A stretch of 64,000 bases of DNA, taken from assembly GCF_041276405.1 (NCBI RefSeq), contig NZ_JBGGGT010000002.1:3714501-3778500 (forward strand), given 5' to 3'. Position 1 is the stretch's first letter, and the number at the start of each line of letters is the position of its first letter. This document shows positions 1-11,883 of this stretch, piece by piece. A model generated the notes under the pieces. It ran no database searches and was not told the DNA's origin. It saw only the letters and a program-made list of their open reading frames with translations. The stretch is from Microvirga sp. TS319. Its GTDB lineage: Bacteria; Pseudomonadota; Alphaproteobacteria; Rhizobiales; Beijerinckiaceae. The position numbers and the translations under genes are program-made.

Positions 1-2054
1 TCGTCGCCCGATCCTCCGATCACGGTCTCGAAGCCGCTGATTGTGTCGCTCCCGATATCACAGCCGCTGGCTGTTCCTTGGGTGAGGTCGATCGTGATTC
101 CGCTTTGCGAGGACGAGTAGTCCAGGGTGTCGCAGCCCTCGCCGCCGTCATAGACATCGTCCTCCCCATCGGCGGCCGCGCGGATGACGTCATTTCCGGC
201 CCCTCCCGAGACGATGTCCCGCCCGGTCCCGTCGGCGAGGATGTCGTTACCGGCGCCGCCGTTCAGGGTGTCGTTGCCCGTGCCGCCATCGAGGCAATCA
301 TGGCCGTCGCCGCCATCCAGCGCATCGTCGCCGCCACGTCCGTCGATGCGGTCGTCACCCGCCCCGCCCGAGAGGGTCTCGTCGCCTCCGGAACCTGAGA
401 TCGCATCATGGCCGGAGCCGCCCCGGACGATCTCGAATCCGGCCACCGCGTTGTCTCCGATCTCGCAGCCCCCGGCGGATCCTCGGGCCAGGTCGACATG
501 GACGCCGCGCTCGGTGGAGGACAGGTCCAGCGTGTCGATCCCGGCACCGCCATCGTAAACGTCCCTGTCGCCGTCGAGGGCGACGACGACATGATCGTCG
601 CCCTCGCCAGCGGAAACGGTGTCCCGCCCCGCTCCGTCGAGGAGGAGGTCGGCACCCGCCCCGCCCTCGATCAGGTCGTCGCCGTCACCGCCCGAAACCA
701 CGTCGTTGCCTTCGCCGCCTCGCAGGGTGTCGTTGCCCGCGTTGCCCTCGATCCTGTCGTCCCCGGAATCGCCGCTGACGAGGTCGTCTCCGGCACCGCC
801 GAACAGCATGTCGTTCCCATTGCCGCCGTGGATCTGGTCATTGCCGCCGTCCCCGAACACGGTGTCGTCGCCGTCGCCGCCGAACAGGCGATCATCGCCC
901 TCGCCACCCGAGATTTGGTCGTGGCCGGCCCCGCCGAGGATGACGTCGTTCCCATCGCCGCCGCGGAGGATGTCGTTGCCGGCTCCTCCCACGATGTGGT
1001 CATCGCCCGCGCCACCGTCGATGAGGTCGTCCCCGTCCCGCCCGTCGATGAGATCGTTTCCGCCTTTGCCCTCGATCACGTCGGCGCACGCGGTGCCGAG
1101 AAGGACATCGTCGCCGTCGGTGCCGATGATGGAGTTTCTGACGACCGAGAAATAGGCGTGCTGGACAACCGTCGCCCTGCCGTCCGTGATCTCGTACGTG
1201 ACCGTCACGGGGCCGAGACCGTTCGGGTCGTAGAGCCAACCGTTCGCGGTCCAGGTGATGGTGCCCGAGGATACCTTCAGGTTCCGGATCGACAGGGCAT
1301 CCCCGTCAGGATCCGACGCGTTCGCCAGGAACTCCGAAAGGCCGATGAGGACGGCCGGGCAGCCTGCCACGTCGCGAAGATAGACGGGGCCGCTCGTCCG
1401 CGGCGCGCGGTTGGCCGAACCACGAGGATCGTCATCGTCTCTCTCCGCTGGCTTCGGGATTGGGTTCGAATGCCCTGGTTCGTCGTCTCCCGTGTCATCG
1501 CCGGGAGGGCTGTCGGCAGGATCGTCACCCCTTGGCTTCGAACCGCCGCCGGTGCTTCCGCCAGGGCGGCTGCCGGTGACGGATCCGACATTGTCGTTGG
1601 ACGCTCGAAGCCCCCCCTCGAGCCGCGCAAGCCTGCTGACGTCCGCCCGCTGGACGAACGGTGCCGCGAACTGGAGCGGCGGCGAGTCGACCATCAGAAA
1701 GGTCGGCTCGGAAAGGCGGTTGTCGAAGGGCGTGCCGGAGCCGATCCGGAGCAGCTGGTCTTCCGGCTGGGAATCGCCTTGCTTCAGCGGCTCCAACGGA
1801 CCGGACAGCAACCCGCCATCGACGAGCTTGAGGTGCGATTTCCCGCCGTCTTCGGGATGCAGAGGAGCCTCGCCCTCATCGGGGAGACGACCCCAGCCCG
1901 GCATGGCGCTCTTCAGGTAGGCGGCGATCCCGAGCACCAGGGCCCCGAATGCCAGCGGCATCTTCGAGAGCTTGGACTCCTTCAGCTCGTAGCGCTGGCG
2001 GGGAGCGGCCTCGTTGGCCTGCCCGCTCTTCGTACCTTTGACGTCGATGATCAT
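1..2054 (-). CDS. Membrane-anchored RTX calcium-binding protein, 3' end beyond the window
   Basis: This open frame has no stop inside the window and runs off the left edge, so the protein is at least 684 residues. It starts at ATG 2054 and overlaps the stop of the upstream ABC transporter by ATGA, which implies translational coupling. Residues about 32-50 form one hydrophobic segment preceded by a lysine-rich stretch (KESKLSK), so the protein is predicted to sit in the inner membrane with its bulk outside. A Ser/Gly/Asp-rich linker follows, then a cadherin-like domain at about 225-315 with a DPDGDALS motif, then RTX nonapeptides (GGxGxDxLx) to the edge. A module of about 57 residues (DVYDGG, DTLDLSS, then a GFE motif) occurs twice. 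RTX repeats bind calcium and usually mark type I secretion substrates. The topology resembles a HlyD-type adaptor, but no coiled coil is visible. Function is unknown. Confidence 0.85.
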   Translation of the reverse strand, partial: MIIDVKGTKSGQANEAAPRQRYELKESKLSKMPLAFGALVLGIAAYLKSAMPGWGRLPDEGEAPLHPEDGGKSHLKLVDGGLLSGPLEPLKQGDSQPEDQLLRIGSGTPFDNRLSEPTFLMVDSPPLQFAAPFVQRADVSRLARLEGGLRASNDNVGSVTGSRPGGSTGGGSKPRGDDPADSPPGDDTGDDEPGHSNPIPKPAERDDDDPRGSANRAPRTSGPVYLRDVAGCPAVLIGLSEFLANASDPDGDALSIRNLKVSSGTITWTANGWLYDPNGLGPVTVTYEITDGRATVVQHAYFSVVRNSIIGTDGDDVLLGTACADVIEGKGGNDLIDGRDGDDLIDGGAGDDHIVGGAGNDILRGGDGNDVILGGAGHDQISGGEGDDRLFGGDGDDTVFGDGGNDQIHGGNGNDMLFGGAGDDLVSGDSGDDRIEGNAGNDTLRGGEGNDVVSGGDGDDLIEGGAGADLLLDGAGRDTVSAGEGDDHVVVALDGDRDVYDGGAGIDTLDLSSTERGVHVDLARGSAGGCEIGDNAVAGFEIVRGGSGHDAISGSGGDETLSGGAGDDRIDGRGGDDALDGGDGHDCLDGGTGNDTLNGGAGNDILADGTGRDIVSGGAGNDVIRAAADGEDDVYDGGEGCDTLDYSSSQSGITIDLTQGTASGCDIGSDTISGFETVIGGSGD

Positions 2055-3802
2055 GCCGGGACCCTCGCCGTGGCAGGTGCCTTCGCCATCGAGGCGGCTG
2101 CGTTCACCGACTCACGGATGCCGATGATCTCCTCCTTCGGCCCGAAGGCCGTCATGCGCCCGCCTTGGATGACGGCGACGAGATCGACCGCCACCAAGGC
2201 GCTCGGACGGTGGGCGATCACGAGAGCGATGCCGCGTCGCGCACGGACGGTCTTGATGGCCTCGGTGAGGGCTGCCTCGCCCTCCCCGTCGAGGTTGGAG
2301 TTGGGCTCGTCCATGACCACGAGGAAGGGATCCTTGTAGAGCGCGCGGGCGAGGCCGATGCGTTGCCGCTGCCCGGCCGAGAGGGCTGCGCCCTGCGCGC
2401 CCAGCCTGGTACGATAGCCATCGGGCAGGCGCACGATCATCTCGTGGATGCCCGCGGCCTGAGCCGCTGCCACGATGGCTCGGGAATCGTTCTCGGCATC
2501 GAAACGGGAGATGTTCTCCGCGACGGTGCCGTCGAGCAGGGACACGTCCTGGGGCAGGTAGCCGATATGGCGGCCGAGGTCCTCGTCCTTCCACTGGGTG
2601 AGCTCGGCCCCGTCGAGACGGACGCTGCCGCGCAGCACGGGCCAGATGCCGGTCAATGCACGCACCAGGGTCGTCTTGCCGCCGCCGCTCGGGCCGATGA
2701 TGCCGAGCGCCTGCCCGGCGGCGACTTGGAAATCCACGTCGCTGAGCAGCACCCGGCCGGAATCGGGAGCCGCGACCGTCACGCGCTCGACCTGAAGCGT
2801 GCCCTTGGGGACCGGGAGGGAGAGCGGATTCTCCACGTCGGCGAGGGCGATCACCGTCTCCTTGAGCCGCTGGAAGGCGGTTCGGGCGGCGACCACGCCC
2901 TTCCAGTTGCCGATGGCCTGGTCGACCGGGGCGAGAGCGCGGGCCGAGGCCACGGAGCAGGCGATGATCGCACCGGCCGACAGCTCGCCCTGGATCGTCA
3001 GGTAGGCACCGAGGCCCAGCGTCGCCGATTGCAGGATCATGCGCAGCACCTTGGAGATCGCTCCGAAGGTGCCGCTGATGTCGTTGGTGCGCGTCTGGAG
3101 GCTCAGGTGCTCGGCGTTGGCCTTGGCGAACCGGGCGACCGCGCGCGATGCCATGCCCATGGCCTTGAGGATCTCGGCATTACGGGCATTGGAGTCGGCG
3201 ATGGCGTTGCGCTCGATCGCCGCCTGGTGCGTCGCGCCGGCCAGGCGTCGGGTCATGATCTCTGTGGCGATGGTGAGCATCGTCAGGACGACGGCACCGC
3301 CCAGCACGAGAGCGCCGAGGAGCGGATGGAGGAAATAGACGAAGGCGAGATAGAGCGGCATCCACGGCAGATCGAAGAGAGCCGTCGGTCCCTGTCCGCC
3401 GAGGAAGCCGCGCACGGTGTCGACGTCCCGTCCGCGCTCCAATGCCTCGGAAGTCGAGAAGCCGAAGCGGGGCATATCGATGGCGACCTGATGCGCCAGG
3501 GGCGCGATGCGCTTGTCGAGCCGTGCGCCGACCCGGACGAGCACCTGCGACCGGATCACGTCGAAGAGTCCCTGGAACAGGTAGAGGCCGACGGCCAGGA
3601 CCGAGAGCGCCACCAGGGTCGGCACGCTGCCGCTGCCCAGCGCCCGATCGTAGATCTGGAGCATGTAGAAGGAGCCGGTCAACGCGAGGACGTTGATGAT
3701 GCCGGATACCGAAAAGAGGAAAATGACGATTCCCCGAAGCCCCTGGGTCAGCTTTTCCGCTGCCTTTCGCTTCTGGGCTGAGGTGAAACTGGTCCCGCGC
3801 AT
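2051..3802 (-). CDS. Type I secretion system permease/ATPase (PrtD/HlyB-like)
   Basis: This 583-residue half-transporter powers export of proteins with C-terminal secretion signals, normally RTX proteins, through a channel completed by an adaptor and a TolC-like outer-membrane protein. The N-terminal half has membrane segments starting near residue 25 (INVLALTGSFYMLQIYD is typical of the PrtD group). The ATPase domain follows, with Walker A GPSGGGKT at about 370-377, signature LSAGQRQRIGLARAL near 474 and Walker B FLVVMDEP near 493. It lacks the N-terminal peptidase-like extension of HlyB, as expected for PrtD-type transporters. It lies 86 bp downstream of the RTX peroxidase, its likely substrate, and its stop overlaps the start of the membrane RTX gene. 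No adaptor or TolC gene is in the window. Confidence 0.95.
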   Translation of the reverse strand: MRGTSFTSAQKRKAAEKLTQGLRGIVIFLFSVSGIINVLALTGSFYMLQIYDRALGSGSVPTLVALSVLAVGLYLFQGLFDVIRSQVLVRVGARLDKRIAPLAHQVAIDMPRFGFSTSEALERGRDVDTVRGFLGGQGPTALFDLPWMPLYLAFVYFLHPLLGALVLGGAVVLTMLTIATEIMTRRLAGATHQAAIERNAIADSNARNAEILKAMGMASRAVARFAKANAEHLSLQTRTNDISGTFGAISKVLRMILQSATLGLGAYLTIQGELSAGAIIACSVASARALAPVDQAIGNWKGVVAARTAFQRLKETVIALADVENPLSLPVPKGTLQVERVTVAAPDSGRVLLSDVDFQVAAGQALGIIGPSGGGKTTLVRALTGIWPVLRGSVRLDGAELTQWKDEDLGRHIGYLPQDVSLLDGTVAENISRFDAENDSRAIVAAAQAAGIHEMIVRLPDGYRTRLGAQGAALSAGQRQRIGLARALYKDPFLVVMDEPNSNLDGEGEAALTEAIKTVRARRGIALVIAHRPSALVAVDLVAVIQGGRMTAFGPKEEIIGIRESVNAAASMAKAPATARVPA

Positions 3803-3841
3803 TTGGGCGTCCCTGTCGATGTTGTTGTTGTCTGTTCGGGT

Positions 3842-3869
3842 GGCCGGCGGGCCCTAGGGTCCGCCGGCC
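3842..3869 (-). terminator. GC-rich hairpin between the peroxidase and transporter genes
   Basis: A perfect 9-bp stem (GGCCGGCGG with CCGCCGGCC) encloses a 10-nt loop that itself contains the palindrome CCCTAGGG. It lies 20 bp after the peroxidase stop and 40 bp before the transporter start. There is no T-run after it on the minus strand, so a partial terminator or an mRNA-stabilising hairpin that favours substrate over transporter expression is more likely than complete termination. Confidence 0.5.
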
Positions 3870-3888
3870 GTCCTCCCTCCCGTGGGGT

Positions 3889-6800
3889 TTAGGAGAGAAC
3901 GAAGTCGGACGGCTTGAGGTCGTGGTTGCCCTTGAGGCTGATCTTGAATTCAGCCGCGTCGGGACCGGTGGTGTTGCCGCTGACAACCGTGTACTCGCCG
4001 TCTGCGCGGGTCTCGTGGGAGATCACGAGCTGGGCTGGCCCGGTGAAGGACGAGCCGTTCGCCAGCGTGAAGGCCTGCTTGCCCGCCGCACCCGTGTTGG
4101 CGTCGATCGCCGAGAGGTCGAGACGGTCACCTGGCTGGAAGCCGAGGATCGTGTCGCCGTTGGCGTCGGCCGCCGACAGGAAGCGGAAGACGTCATTGCC
4201 CGCACCGCCGTCGATCACGTTCACGGCGCGGCTCGCCGTGATCACGTCGTTGCCCGACCCGGTCACGATGTTCTCGATGCCCCAGATCGTGTCGATACCG
4301 GTCTGGCTGCTCGACACGGTGCCGTAGCTGGTGCCGTTGCCGCCGAGGTTCGCCGTGATGTTGGCGGTGATTGCCGACATGTCCAGGGTGTCGATCCCGG
4401 TGCCGCCCGTCATGTCGTCGCCGTAGTAGACGTCGTTGCCGTCGTTCACGGAGGCCACGATGGTGTCGTTCCCGGCCCCGCCATAGACGGTATCGTTGCC
4501 CGCCCCGGCATCGATCATGTCGTCGCCGGCATCGCCGAAGATGCGGTCGTTCCCGGCCTCGCCATAGAGCATGTCGGCATCGTCGCCGCCGAGCATGGTG
4601 TCGTCGCCGTCACCGCCGAACATGACGTCCCGCCCGGCCTCGCCGCTCAGGAAGTCGTTGCCCGCACCGCCATTGACGATGTCGTTTCCGGCTCCGGCGA
4701 CCACGTTGTCGTTGCCGTCGAGCGCCATGATCGTCTCGCCCCTGGCCGTGCCGACCAGCACCTCGGTGCCGTTCGTTCCGGCGATCGGCGCGCCCACCGA
4801 GGTGTCGGGCTGGGTCACGGGAGGAGTCGTGCCGCCCCTATTGTCTCCCGGTCCGGCACCCTCGCCGTCATGACCGCAAGAGTCGTCGTCCTCCTCATCA
4901 TCGTCGCCAGAGCCGCTGTCATCGCCCGGAGTGACGACCTGCCCGTCATCATTGCCCGGGTTGCTGACATCATCGTCCTCACCCTCGCCATCGTCGTTGC
5001 CGGAGCCGAACTGAGGCAACCCGCCCACGCTGGTGAAGCAGATGCTATGGCCGTCGCGGGTCATCGTGGTCACGCCGTTCTCGCCGGTCGTGATCTCGTA
5101 ATCCCCCGGCACCGCTCCAGCCGGCAGCTCGATCACGTCCTGCGGGCGCAGTGTGCCCACGATGGTGTCGTTGCCGCCGTTGGAGCGGAACACGATCCGG
5201 TGTGACGAGGTCAGGGCCGAGATGTCCACCGTGTCGTCACCTGCGTTGCCATCGATGGTGATGGTGTTCGGACGCAGACTCGTGCCCGAGAAGTCGCCGA
5301 CGATGTTGATCGTGTCCCCACCGATCGTTCCGGTGGCCGTAGGCTCGTTGCCGTTGATCCGGATCTCCTCGATGTCGACCAGCTCCGCGATGATCGCGGC
5401 GTTGTTAGTGCCGTTCCGGGTGATGACGATCTCCGTATCGCCTCTCAGGCTCGAGAGATTGTTGCCGGGGAGAGCGTCCCAGGCCGCCCTGGTGAAGATG
5501 GAGTAGGTCTCCGCCGAGGCATTGCCGTTGATGACGAACGTGTCGCCGAGGCCGCCCTCCGTGCCGCCGTTGACGTAGTCACGGCCGTCCGTTGTTCCTC
5601 CGACCGCATTGGCATTCCAGATGATCGTGTCGTCCCCGGTTCCGCCATTGAGGGTGTCGTTGCCGAGTCCTCCGATGAGCGTGTCGTTGCCTCCGTTCCC
5701 GTTGACCATGTCGTTGCCCGCGAGGGCGTCGATCAGGTCGTTGTTGTTGCCGCCGTTGAGGGTGTTGTTGCCGGTCGTGCCTGTGATCGTAGTGGCTGCG
5801 GCCGGAGCGAGGACGAAGTCGCTCTGGTCGATGGCAGAGGGAGCAACACCGTTGAGACGGATGGTGCCGATCTCGGCGCCGTTCGCATCGCGGATCGTCA
5901 GCAGCGTATTGTTGGTGCCGCCGACGGCCGCGATTCCGACCCGTGCGGTGAAGGTGGCCGCCGTGATGCCGAGGGTGCTGAGATCGATCCGGTCCTGGCC
6001 GCCCTGGGCGTTCGCATCGAAGGTGTTGATGACGTCCGCCCCGAAGCCGGGTGCCGTGTAGGCGATGACGTCGTTGCCGCCGCCGCCGAGGTTGATCGTG
6101 TCGTTGCCGGCACCGCCGATGATCGTGTCGTCGCCGCTTCCGCCGTCGAGGGTATCGTCGCCGCTTCCGCCGTCGAGCACGTCGTTCCCGCCGCCGCCGT
6201 TCAGGATGTCATTGCCGCCGCCCCCGAAGAGCTGGTTGGCGGCACCGTTGCCGGTGATCGTGTTGGCAAGTTCGTTGCCTGTGCCGTTGATCGCGGTGTT
6301 CCCCGTGAGCGTCAGGTTCTCGACGTTTGCCCGGAGGGTATAGCTGACGGATGCCTGGACCGTGTCCGTCCCGGCGTTCGCGGCCTCGACGACCACGTCT
6401 CCGGCATTGTCGACGATGTAGGTGTCATTGCCGACGCCGCCTTCCATGGTGTCGGCTCCAGCCCCGCCGTCGAGCCTGTCGTTGCCTTCCATGCCCAACA
6501 GGGTGTCGGCCCCCGTGCCGCCGGTGATGGTGTTGTTCAAGGCATTGCCGGTTCCGGTAAAGGCTCCACCCCCGGTATAGGTCAGGTTCTCTACGTTGGC
6601 ACCCAAGGTGTAGGCTCCGAGGGTGGTCTGAACCTCGTCGGTGCCGCCGTTGGCGGCCTCGACGACCGCGTCTCCGGCATTGTCGACGACGTAGGTGTCG
6701 TTTCCAGCACCGCCGACCATGACGTCGGCACCGGTTCCGCCATCCAACTGGTCATTCCCGCTGCCTGCGACCAGCAGGTCGGCCCCGGCGCCGCCGTTCA

Positions 6801-9800
6801 GCTCGTTGTTCCCTCCGCTACCGAAGATCAGGTCGTTGCCTGCGCCGCCGATGATGGTCTCGGCGCCGCTCTCGCCGGCCACCAGGTTGTTGACGGTGGA
6901 CCCGGAGAGATCGATCGTCCTTGGGAGCAGCCCGAACACCGGGCCGGCCGGGTCTTCCTTGCTGACGACGTAGTCCCCATTGCCGAGAGCGTAGCCCTCG
7001 TACGTGGCATTGTCGAAATTGATGAGTTCGACGCCGGTCTGGACGTTGGTCCCGCTGAAATGACCCGCGACTGTGATCCGCTGACCGTTGAAGTCGATGA
7101 CGAGATTGCCGGCATTGGTTCCGGTATCGCTGTCCGACACGTTGAGGCCCGTCAGGGCCGCGCCGCCCGCCATGATGACGATGCGGTCAGCGGTACCGGA
7201 GTTGGAGCCTTCGTTGATCGTGTCGTTCCCGTCGGCCAGGCCGAAGGAATACGTATCGTTGCCCGCACCGCCGTTCAGGGTGTCGTTCCCGGCACCGCCC
7301 AGGAGAATGTCGTTGCCGGCATTCCCGTTCAGGACGTCATTCCCGCCGAGGCCGAGAATGATGTCGTCCTGCGCGGTCCCGTTCAGTGAGGGGGACTGAC
7401 CGGACGGCCCGCTGTCATTGCCGGCGGTGCCCGTGATGACGTTGAGGGTGCTGCCCTGGAACTGGAGTCTCTCGATGTTGCGCAGCGTGTCGGTCCCGTC
7501 GGACACCGCGTTGACCTCTTCCGGGAGGGCGGGCGGAGTGAAGTTGGCGTGGGAGATCACCAGCGAACCGTCGGCATTGGTCGCGAACGTATAGTTCCCG
7601 ACTACGTCCGTATAGACGGCGGTGTCGATGTCTCCGGCCTTGTTGCCGTCGACGATCTCGCGGACGATCGAGAGCTGGCCGGGGTTGAGCGTCCGGTCGA
7701 ACATCGTCTGCTGGAGGGTCTTGCCGCCGAACTGCGCCAGCGCTCCCGCGACGACCACCCCGTTCACGTAGTCCGCCTCGCGGTAGATCTTTCCGTCCAA
7801 CGTGTCAGCCGTGTAGGTCTGATTACCGACCGTGATACGGATGCGCACGTTGAGCCACTTGTCGCCGTCGATGATGTCGTTGCCGCCACCTCCCTTGATC
7901 GTATCGCTGCCACCGCCGCCGAGCAGGATGTCGGAGGCATCGTCCGTGTTCATCACGGCCCACTGTTTCCTACCGTCCGCGCCAGTCAGCTCGAAGCGCT
8001 GAAGGTGCGCCACGAGCTTGTCGAGACCGTCGATCAGCTTGACGTTCTTCTCCAGCAGCGCGTTGGAGTAGGACTCCAGCGGGGCATTGGGGCCGATCTG
8101 GGCGGCGTTGCCGTTCGCGTCGAAGGCACCCATGACCACATCCCGGCCGGTCAGCTTGTCGCTGAACTTCCAACCTGAGAGGCCTTCGACCAGGTCGAAG
8201 CGGTCCCGCAGGATGTTGTTCTGCTGGTTCTGGAAGATCGTGACCGTCATGTCCGAGTCGGCGGCCTGGTTGTGACCCTTGTGGATCGCCCAGTCGAAGC
8301 CGGCCATGCCGTTGTTGCGCTCGATGCCCTCGTTCTGGAACATGATGTCGTCGCCGGACTCGGCGTCGTAGTCGTTGTCGTTCCCGCGCCCGTTCAGGAC
8401 GTCGTGGCCGATGATCGTCGAGTTGAAGAACAGCTCGGAGTTGTCACCCGCCAAGGTGTCGAAGCTCTCCCCGCCCTCGATCCAGTCGTCGCCCTCATTG
8501 CCCTTCAGGAAGTTGATGCCCGTGCCGCCGCGGATGAAGTCGTTGTCCAGGCCGCCATTGATGTCCTTGGCCTCGGTGCCGCCGAAGATGAAGTCCTGGC
8601 CGCTGCCGCCGAAGACGAGGTCGAGGCCGCTGCCCGGGTTGATGACGTCGTTGCCCGCGTCGCCGTGGATCACGTCGCCCGCACCGATATCCGTGCCGCT
8701 GTCGGTGATGATGTCGTCGCCGTCGCCGCCGTGGAGATGGTCGACGCCGTAGCCGCCCTCGAGGTAGTCGTCGCCGCCGTCGCCCCAGAGCGTGTCGTCG
8801 CCCTCGCCGCCGATCAGGGTCTCGCCCCGGTTCGAGCCGCCAAGTACGACGTGGTCGGTGCCGCTATAGCGAAGATAGTCGATAATCCCGTCGCCATTGA
8901 CGTCCTTGCGGATGACCATTGGGCTGATCGCGCCGAGGATCGGGTCGTCATGCTGGGGATCGTCGTGGATCTGCCGGTTCCGGTCGATCTCGAGGATGTG
9001 GTCGGCCGTCTGGAACGCGGCGCCGTTGATGTGCGTCGACCTCCCGTCTCCGAGGCTGGTGTTGCGCATGATGAGCTGGGCGAAGGAGTCGGCCTCGAGC
9101 TCGTTGAGCAGGTTCAGGCCCTGCGTACGGCTCAGGTAGTAGAACCGGTCACCTGCCTGGAGCTGCTCCATCTGGTACTCGAAGACGTACGTGAAGGTCG
9201 ATCCCAGCATCGACCCGAAGGTCATCTTCTTCTCCGCAAGGCCGCCGATCCAGAAGTCGACGTCATTGAGACCGCCGAGCCTGCCCTCCTCCGTGTCCCT
9301 GTAGGCACCCTGTCCGTGCAGGAAATCCAGCCGGTCGGCTGGGGCACCGTTGCCGCCCATCACGAGCAGGGTCGCCGCCGCGCGCTTGGCCTCGAGCGTG
9401 GTGGCCGAGGTGATGGACAGGTGCGTCCCGTAAGCGGCGATGAAGTTGATCACCGAGGCCGTGTTCTTCAGCGAGAGCGCGAAGTCGTACCAGCTCTCGT
9501 AGGGCTTGACGCGGGTGTCCTGTGTGTCCGCGTAGAACTGCTTGCGGGCCTCGTTGAGCGAGGGCACGCCCGTCTCGCGGGCACGGGCGATATTGGTCGC
9601 GCCGAGGTCGAGCGGCAGGCCGACGAGGTTGTTGCGCAGGGCGCCTGTCAGGAATTCGTCGATCTCGTTGCCGACCTGACGGGACATGCCGTTCAGGATG
9701 GCGCCTGCCGCCTCGTTCGGGTCCACGCCGGCGTTGCCGAAGGCGAGCGGGTTGAGGAAGGCCTCGATCAGGCCGATCTCGCTCTGGACGGGCCTGCCGT

Positions 9801-11883
9801 CCTCCCCGATGTGGACCATGTCGATGGTCTCGGTCAGCATCGAATGGCCGAAGCGGTATACCACGTGGGCAAACTCGGCCACGATGGCACCGGAAACGGT
9901 GGTGGTGTTGGAGAACAGGAAGGGATTCACGTCCGGCGCGGCGGCGCGGGCGAACTCCTCGAAGACGAGGTGCTGGTAGACCATCTCGGTGGAGAAGCGG
10001 GCTGCCTGGAAGAGGCGCTCGCCGTCCCAGACCAGGGCATCGATCTCCGCCTGCGTCGTCGGGATTTGCGTCACGTCGACGGCCAGCCACTCGTTGAGGA
10101 ACGCGAGATCGCCGGACTCGAGCGCGATCTTCTTCGTCTCCTCAAGAATGCGGTTGTGCTCGGAGTGGAAGACGTGGTGGATCGAGGTCAGGCCGATGTT
10201 CTCGTTGCCGCGTCCGTCGCCCACGATGACGTGGCGGTCGAGCAGTTCGTTGTCGTAGGTTGTGTTGACCCCCATCGGGTTGGGAATGATCGGGTTACCG
10301 GCGACGTCGTCGCTGTCGGCGGCCTTGATCCCGTCGGCCACGCCGTCATGGTTGAGGTCATAGGTGCCGGGGACGGCGTTGTGGGCGATGTCGTTCAGGA
10401 AGGCGCGTCCGGCCGACATGGCTTCAGAAGCTGCAACGGGCTGATCGAGGTTGCCTTCCAGAGCCGGTGCCCCTTGGCGAACGAGTTGTGGGAAGCCGTT
10501 CGGACCGCGCACGAACTCGCCGTAGACGTCGGTCAGCAATCCGGGAACGCGCAGGACGTCCATGTCGGTCAGGAGGATGCCGAGCTTGGTCGCCGCCTGT
10601 TCCTTCACGTCAGCCCAGGTGGCCGGGCCGCCGTTCTTGCCCTCGAGCATGCGCCCTGTCGCGACGGGCTTGCCATCGACCAGCGTGTACTCGCGCAGGA
10701 AGACCTGGTGAGACGGGTTGGACGTGTAGACCTGGTTGAGGTCGATCCACGGCGTGGTCTCGTTGCGGTGGCCGAGAAGGACGTCGTCGGCCGTGCCCAT
10801 CTGCCCGTCGGCCCCCGCGCCCATCACCGGGCTGGCGCGGGTCAGGACCATGAAGTTTGTGTAGCTGCCCTCGACGTAAAGTGGGTCGTCGGGCTGGAGC
10901 GGGATGTAGACCGTGCCGTTGTCGCCCTTGCTGACGAGGTCGAGTCCGTGGTCGAAGAACTGGCCGAACAGGGTGAAGAAGCCGTTGAAGGGCGCCGTGT
11001 CGCCGAGGTCGGCCGAGACGTTGTCGATCATGACGGTCTTGGGCGTCATCTCGATGTAGTCGATGCGGGCGAGTTCCAGCGTGTTAGTGGTAGCCCGCAG
11101 CTCGACGACCGAGCTCGGGCCGATCTTCACATTTTCGAAGGTGATGGTGCGCAGGTTTGCGGCCTGGGCGCCGTCACCGGGCTGGTTCGGGGCATCGAGC
11201 ATCCATCTGTCGACCATCTTGCCATCGACCCAGAGTTCCATGGGGATGGCGCCGTCGTTCTCGTCGAGATAGGCGATCTTGATGTCATGGAAGGCGGATG
11301 AGGCTTCGTTCGACGATACGGTGGTCGAGGCCGCGCCGGTCTGGTTGGCACCGAGGCGAATGACCGTGTTTCCAGATGTGCCGCTGATCGTCTCCTCGAA
11401 GAAGGCGCCGGGATCCGTGAAATCCTCCGCTTCGATCCTGGTCGTCTCGCCGTATACGTAGTGAGCCTTGCCCTGCTGGATGAGCGCCTTGATGGCCGGG
11501 TTGTCGGGTGACTGGTCCGAGATCAGGTTCGAGATGATACGAGGGTCGGCATCCCACACGTCGCCCGTGTTCCCGTAGTGGGTCGGCTCCGCGCTTGCCG
11601 GCGATCCCGGCCCCTGCGCTCCGGCGGGCCTGTGGTCGGCGGGGACATACTTCGGATTGAGCAGGCGCGGCATGATCTGGTCTGCGGCGCCGTTCCACTC
11701 CTGGCCCGGGATCAGGTTGTTGTAGCTGCCGTCGACCGTGCGCAGGCCGTAGGGCAGCAGGTGGTGGCTGACGAGATCGGCGAGCGGTTTCGCGGCGTCG
11801 CCCGAGTGAGCGACAGAGTTCGCCTCGCCAACCTTGATCTGCGTCAGGATGAATTCGAGGTCATGTTTGACCAGTTGGACCAT
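3889..11883 (-). CDS. Giant RTX heme peroxidase (peroxicin-type, animal peroxidase superfamily)
   Basis: The 2664-residue product is a secreted heme peroxidase of the peroxidase-cyclooxygenase superfamily fused to RTX repeats. ATG 11883 is chosen because GGGAGAA precedes it and [13 protein letters not shown] looks like a natural N-terminus; an in-frame extension to 12111 has non-coding character. A segment opening with RIEAEDF (about 147-290) resembles a CBM6/35 carbohydrate-binding module. The peroxidase core follows: distal histidine in [11 protein letters not shown] (about 311), catalytic arginine in [13 protein letters not shown] (about 557) and proximal histidine in YRFGHSML (about 680). 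Clusters of GGxGxDxLx repeats then run to the C-terminus, interrupted by a conserved non-repeat region and a highly acidic Asp/Glu/Gly linker near 4850-5000. Oxidation of halides or phenolics outside the cell is the family role. The downstream ABC transporter probably exports it. Confidence 0.95.
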   Translation of the reverse strand: MVQLVKHDLEFILTQIKVGEANSVAHSGDAAKPLADLVSHHLLPYGLRTVDGSYNNLIPGQEWNGAADQIMPRLLNPKYVPADHRPAGAQGPGSPASAEPTHYGNTGDVWDADPRIISNLISDQSPDNPAIKALIQQGKAHYVYGETTRIEAEDFTDPGAFFEETISGTSGNTVIRLGANQTGAASTTVSSNEASSAFHDIKIAYLDENDGAIPMELWVDGKMVDRWMLDAPNQPGDGAQAANLRTITFENVKIGPSSVVELRATTNTLELARIDYIEMTPKTVMIDNVSADLGDTAPFNGFFTLFGQFFDHGLDLVSKGDNGTVYIPLQPDDPLYVEGSYTNFMVLTRASPVMGAGADGQMGTADDVLLGHRNETTPWIDLNQVYTSNPSHQVFLREYTLVDGKPVATGRMLEGKNGGPATWADVKEQAATKLGILLTDMDVLRVPGLLTDVYGEFVRGPNGFPQLVRQGAPALEGNLDQPVAASEAMSAGRAFLNDIAHNAVPGTYDLNHDGVADGIKAADSDDVAGNPIIPNPMGVNTTYDNELLDRHVIVGDGRGNENIGLTSIHHVFHSEHNRILEETKKIALESGDLAFLNEWLAVDVTQIPTTQAEIDALVWDGERLFQAARFSTEMVYQHLVFEEFARAAAPDVNPFLFSNTTTVSGAIVAEFAHVVYRFGHSMLTETIDMVHIGEDGRPVQSEIGLIEAFLNPLAFGNAGVDPNEAAGAILNGMSRQVGNEIDEFLTGALRNNLVGLPLDLGATNIARARETGVPSLNEARKQFYADTQDTRVKPYESWYDFALSLKNTASVINFIAAYGTHLSITSATTLEAKRAAATLLVMGGNGAPADRLDFLHGQGAYRDTEEGRLGGLNDVDFWIGGLAEKKMTFGSMLGSTFTYVFEYQMEQLQAGDRFYYLSRTQGLNLLNELEADSFAQLIMRNTSLGDGRSTHINGAAFQTADHILEIDRNRQIHDDPQHDDPILGAISPMVIRKDVNGDGIIDYLRYSGTDHVVLGGSNRGETLIGGEGDDTLWGDGGDDYLEGGYGVDHLHGGDGDDIITDSGTDIGAGDVIHGDAGNDVINPGSGLDLVFGGSGQDFIFGGTEAKDINGGLDNDFIRGGTGINFLKGNEGDDWIEGGESFDTLAGDNSELFFNSTIIGHDVLNGRGNDNDYDAESGDDIMFQNEGIERNNGMAGFDWAIHKGHNQAADSDMTVTIFQNQQNNILRDRFDLVEGLSGWKFSDKLTGRDVVMGAFDANGNAAQIGPNAPLESYSNALLEKNVKLIDGLDKLVAHLQRFELTGADGRKQWAVMNTDDASDILLGGGGSDTIKGGGGNDIIDGDKWLNVRIRITVGNQTYTADTLDGKIYREADYVNGVVVAGALAQFGGKTLQQTMFDRTLNPGQLSIVREIVDGNKAGDIDTAVYTDVVGNYTFATNADGSLVISHANFTPPALPEEVNAVSDGTDTLRNIERLQFQGSTLNVITGTAGNDSGPSGQSPSLNGTAQDDIILGLGGNDVLNGNAGNDILLGGAGNDTLNGGAGNDTYSFGLADGNDTINEGSNSGTADRIVIMAGGAALTGLNVSDSDTGTNAGNLVIDFNGQRITVAGHFSGTNVQTGVELINFDNATYEGYALGNGDYVVSKEDPAGPVFGLLPRTIDLSGSTVNNLVAGESGAETIIGGAGNDLIFGSGGNNELNGGAGADLLVAGSGNDQLDGGTGADVMVGGAGNDTYVVDNAGDAVVEAANGGTDEVQTTLGAYTLGANVENLTYTGGGAFTGTGNALNNTITGGTGADTLLGMEGNDRLDGGAGADTMEGGVGNDTYIVDNAGDVVVEAANAGTDTVQASVSYTLRANVENLTLTGNTAINGTGNELANTITGNGAANQLFGGGGNDILNGGGGNDVLDGGSGDDTLDGGSGDDTIIGGAGNDTINLGGGGNDVIAYTAPGFGADVINTFDANAQGGQDRIDLSTLGITAATFTARVGIAAVGGTNNTLLTIRDANGAEIGTIRLNGVAPSAIDQSDFVLAPAAATTITGTTGNNTLNGGNNNDLIDALAGNDMVNGNGGNDTLIGGLGNDTLNGGTGDDTIIWNANAVGGTTDGRDYVNGGTEGGLGDTFVINGNASAETYSIFTRAAWDALPGNNLSSLRGDTEIVITRNGTNNAAIIAELVDIEEIRINGNEPTATGTIGGDTINIVGDFSGTSLRPNTITIDGNAGDDTVDISALTSSHRIVFRSNGGNDTIVGTLRPQDVIELPAGAVPGDYEITTGENGVTTMTRDGHSICFTSVGGLPQFGSGNDDGEGEDDDVSNPGNDDGQVVTPGDDSGSGDDDEEDDDSCGHDGEGAGPGDNRGGTTPPVTQPDTSVGAPIAGTNGTEVLVGTARGETIMALDGNDNVVAGAGNDIVNGGAGNDFLSGEAGRDVMFGGDGDDTMLGGDDADMLYGEAGNDRIFGDAGDDMIDAGAGNDTVYGGAGNDTIVASVNDGNDVYYGDDMTGGTGIDTLDMSAITANITANLGGNGTSYGTVSSSQTGIDTIWGIENIVTGSGNDVITASRAVNVIDGGAGNDVFRFLSAADANGDTILGFQPGDRLDLSAIDANTGAAGKQAFTLANGSSFTGPAQLVISHETRADGEYTVVSGNTTGPDAAEFKISLKGNHDLKPSDFVLS

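Noticed and set aside
408..2339. 643-codon + strand frame
   Set aside because: It is the mirror of the minus-strand RTX gene, whose biased GC codons keep the opposite strand open; the minus strand gives clear GGxGxDxL repeats.
4200..7400. CRISPR-like regularly repeated DNA
   Set aside because: The periodicity of 27 bp comes from RTX nonapeptide codons within one open frame, with no constant repeat or spacers.
8272..11301. 1009-codon + strand frame
   Set aside because: It lies antisense to the peroxidase core, where catalytic histidines and arginine are intact on the minus strand.
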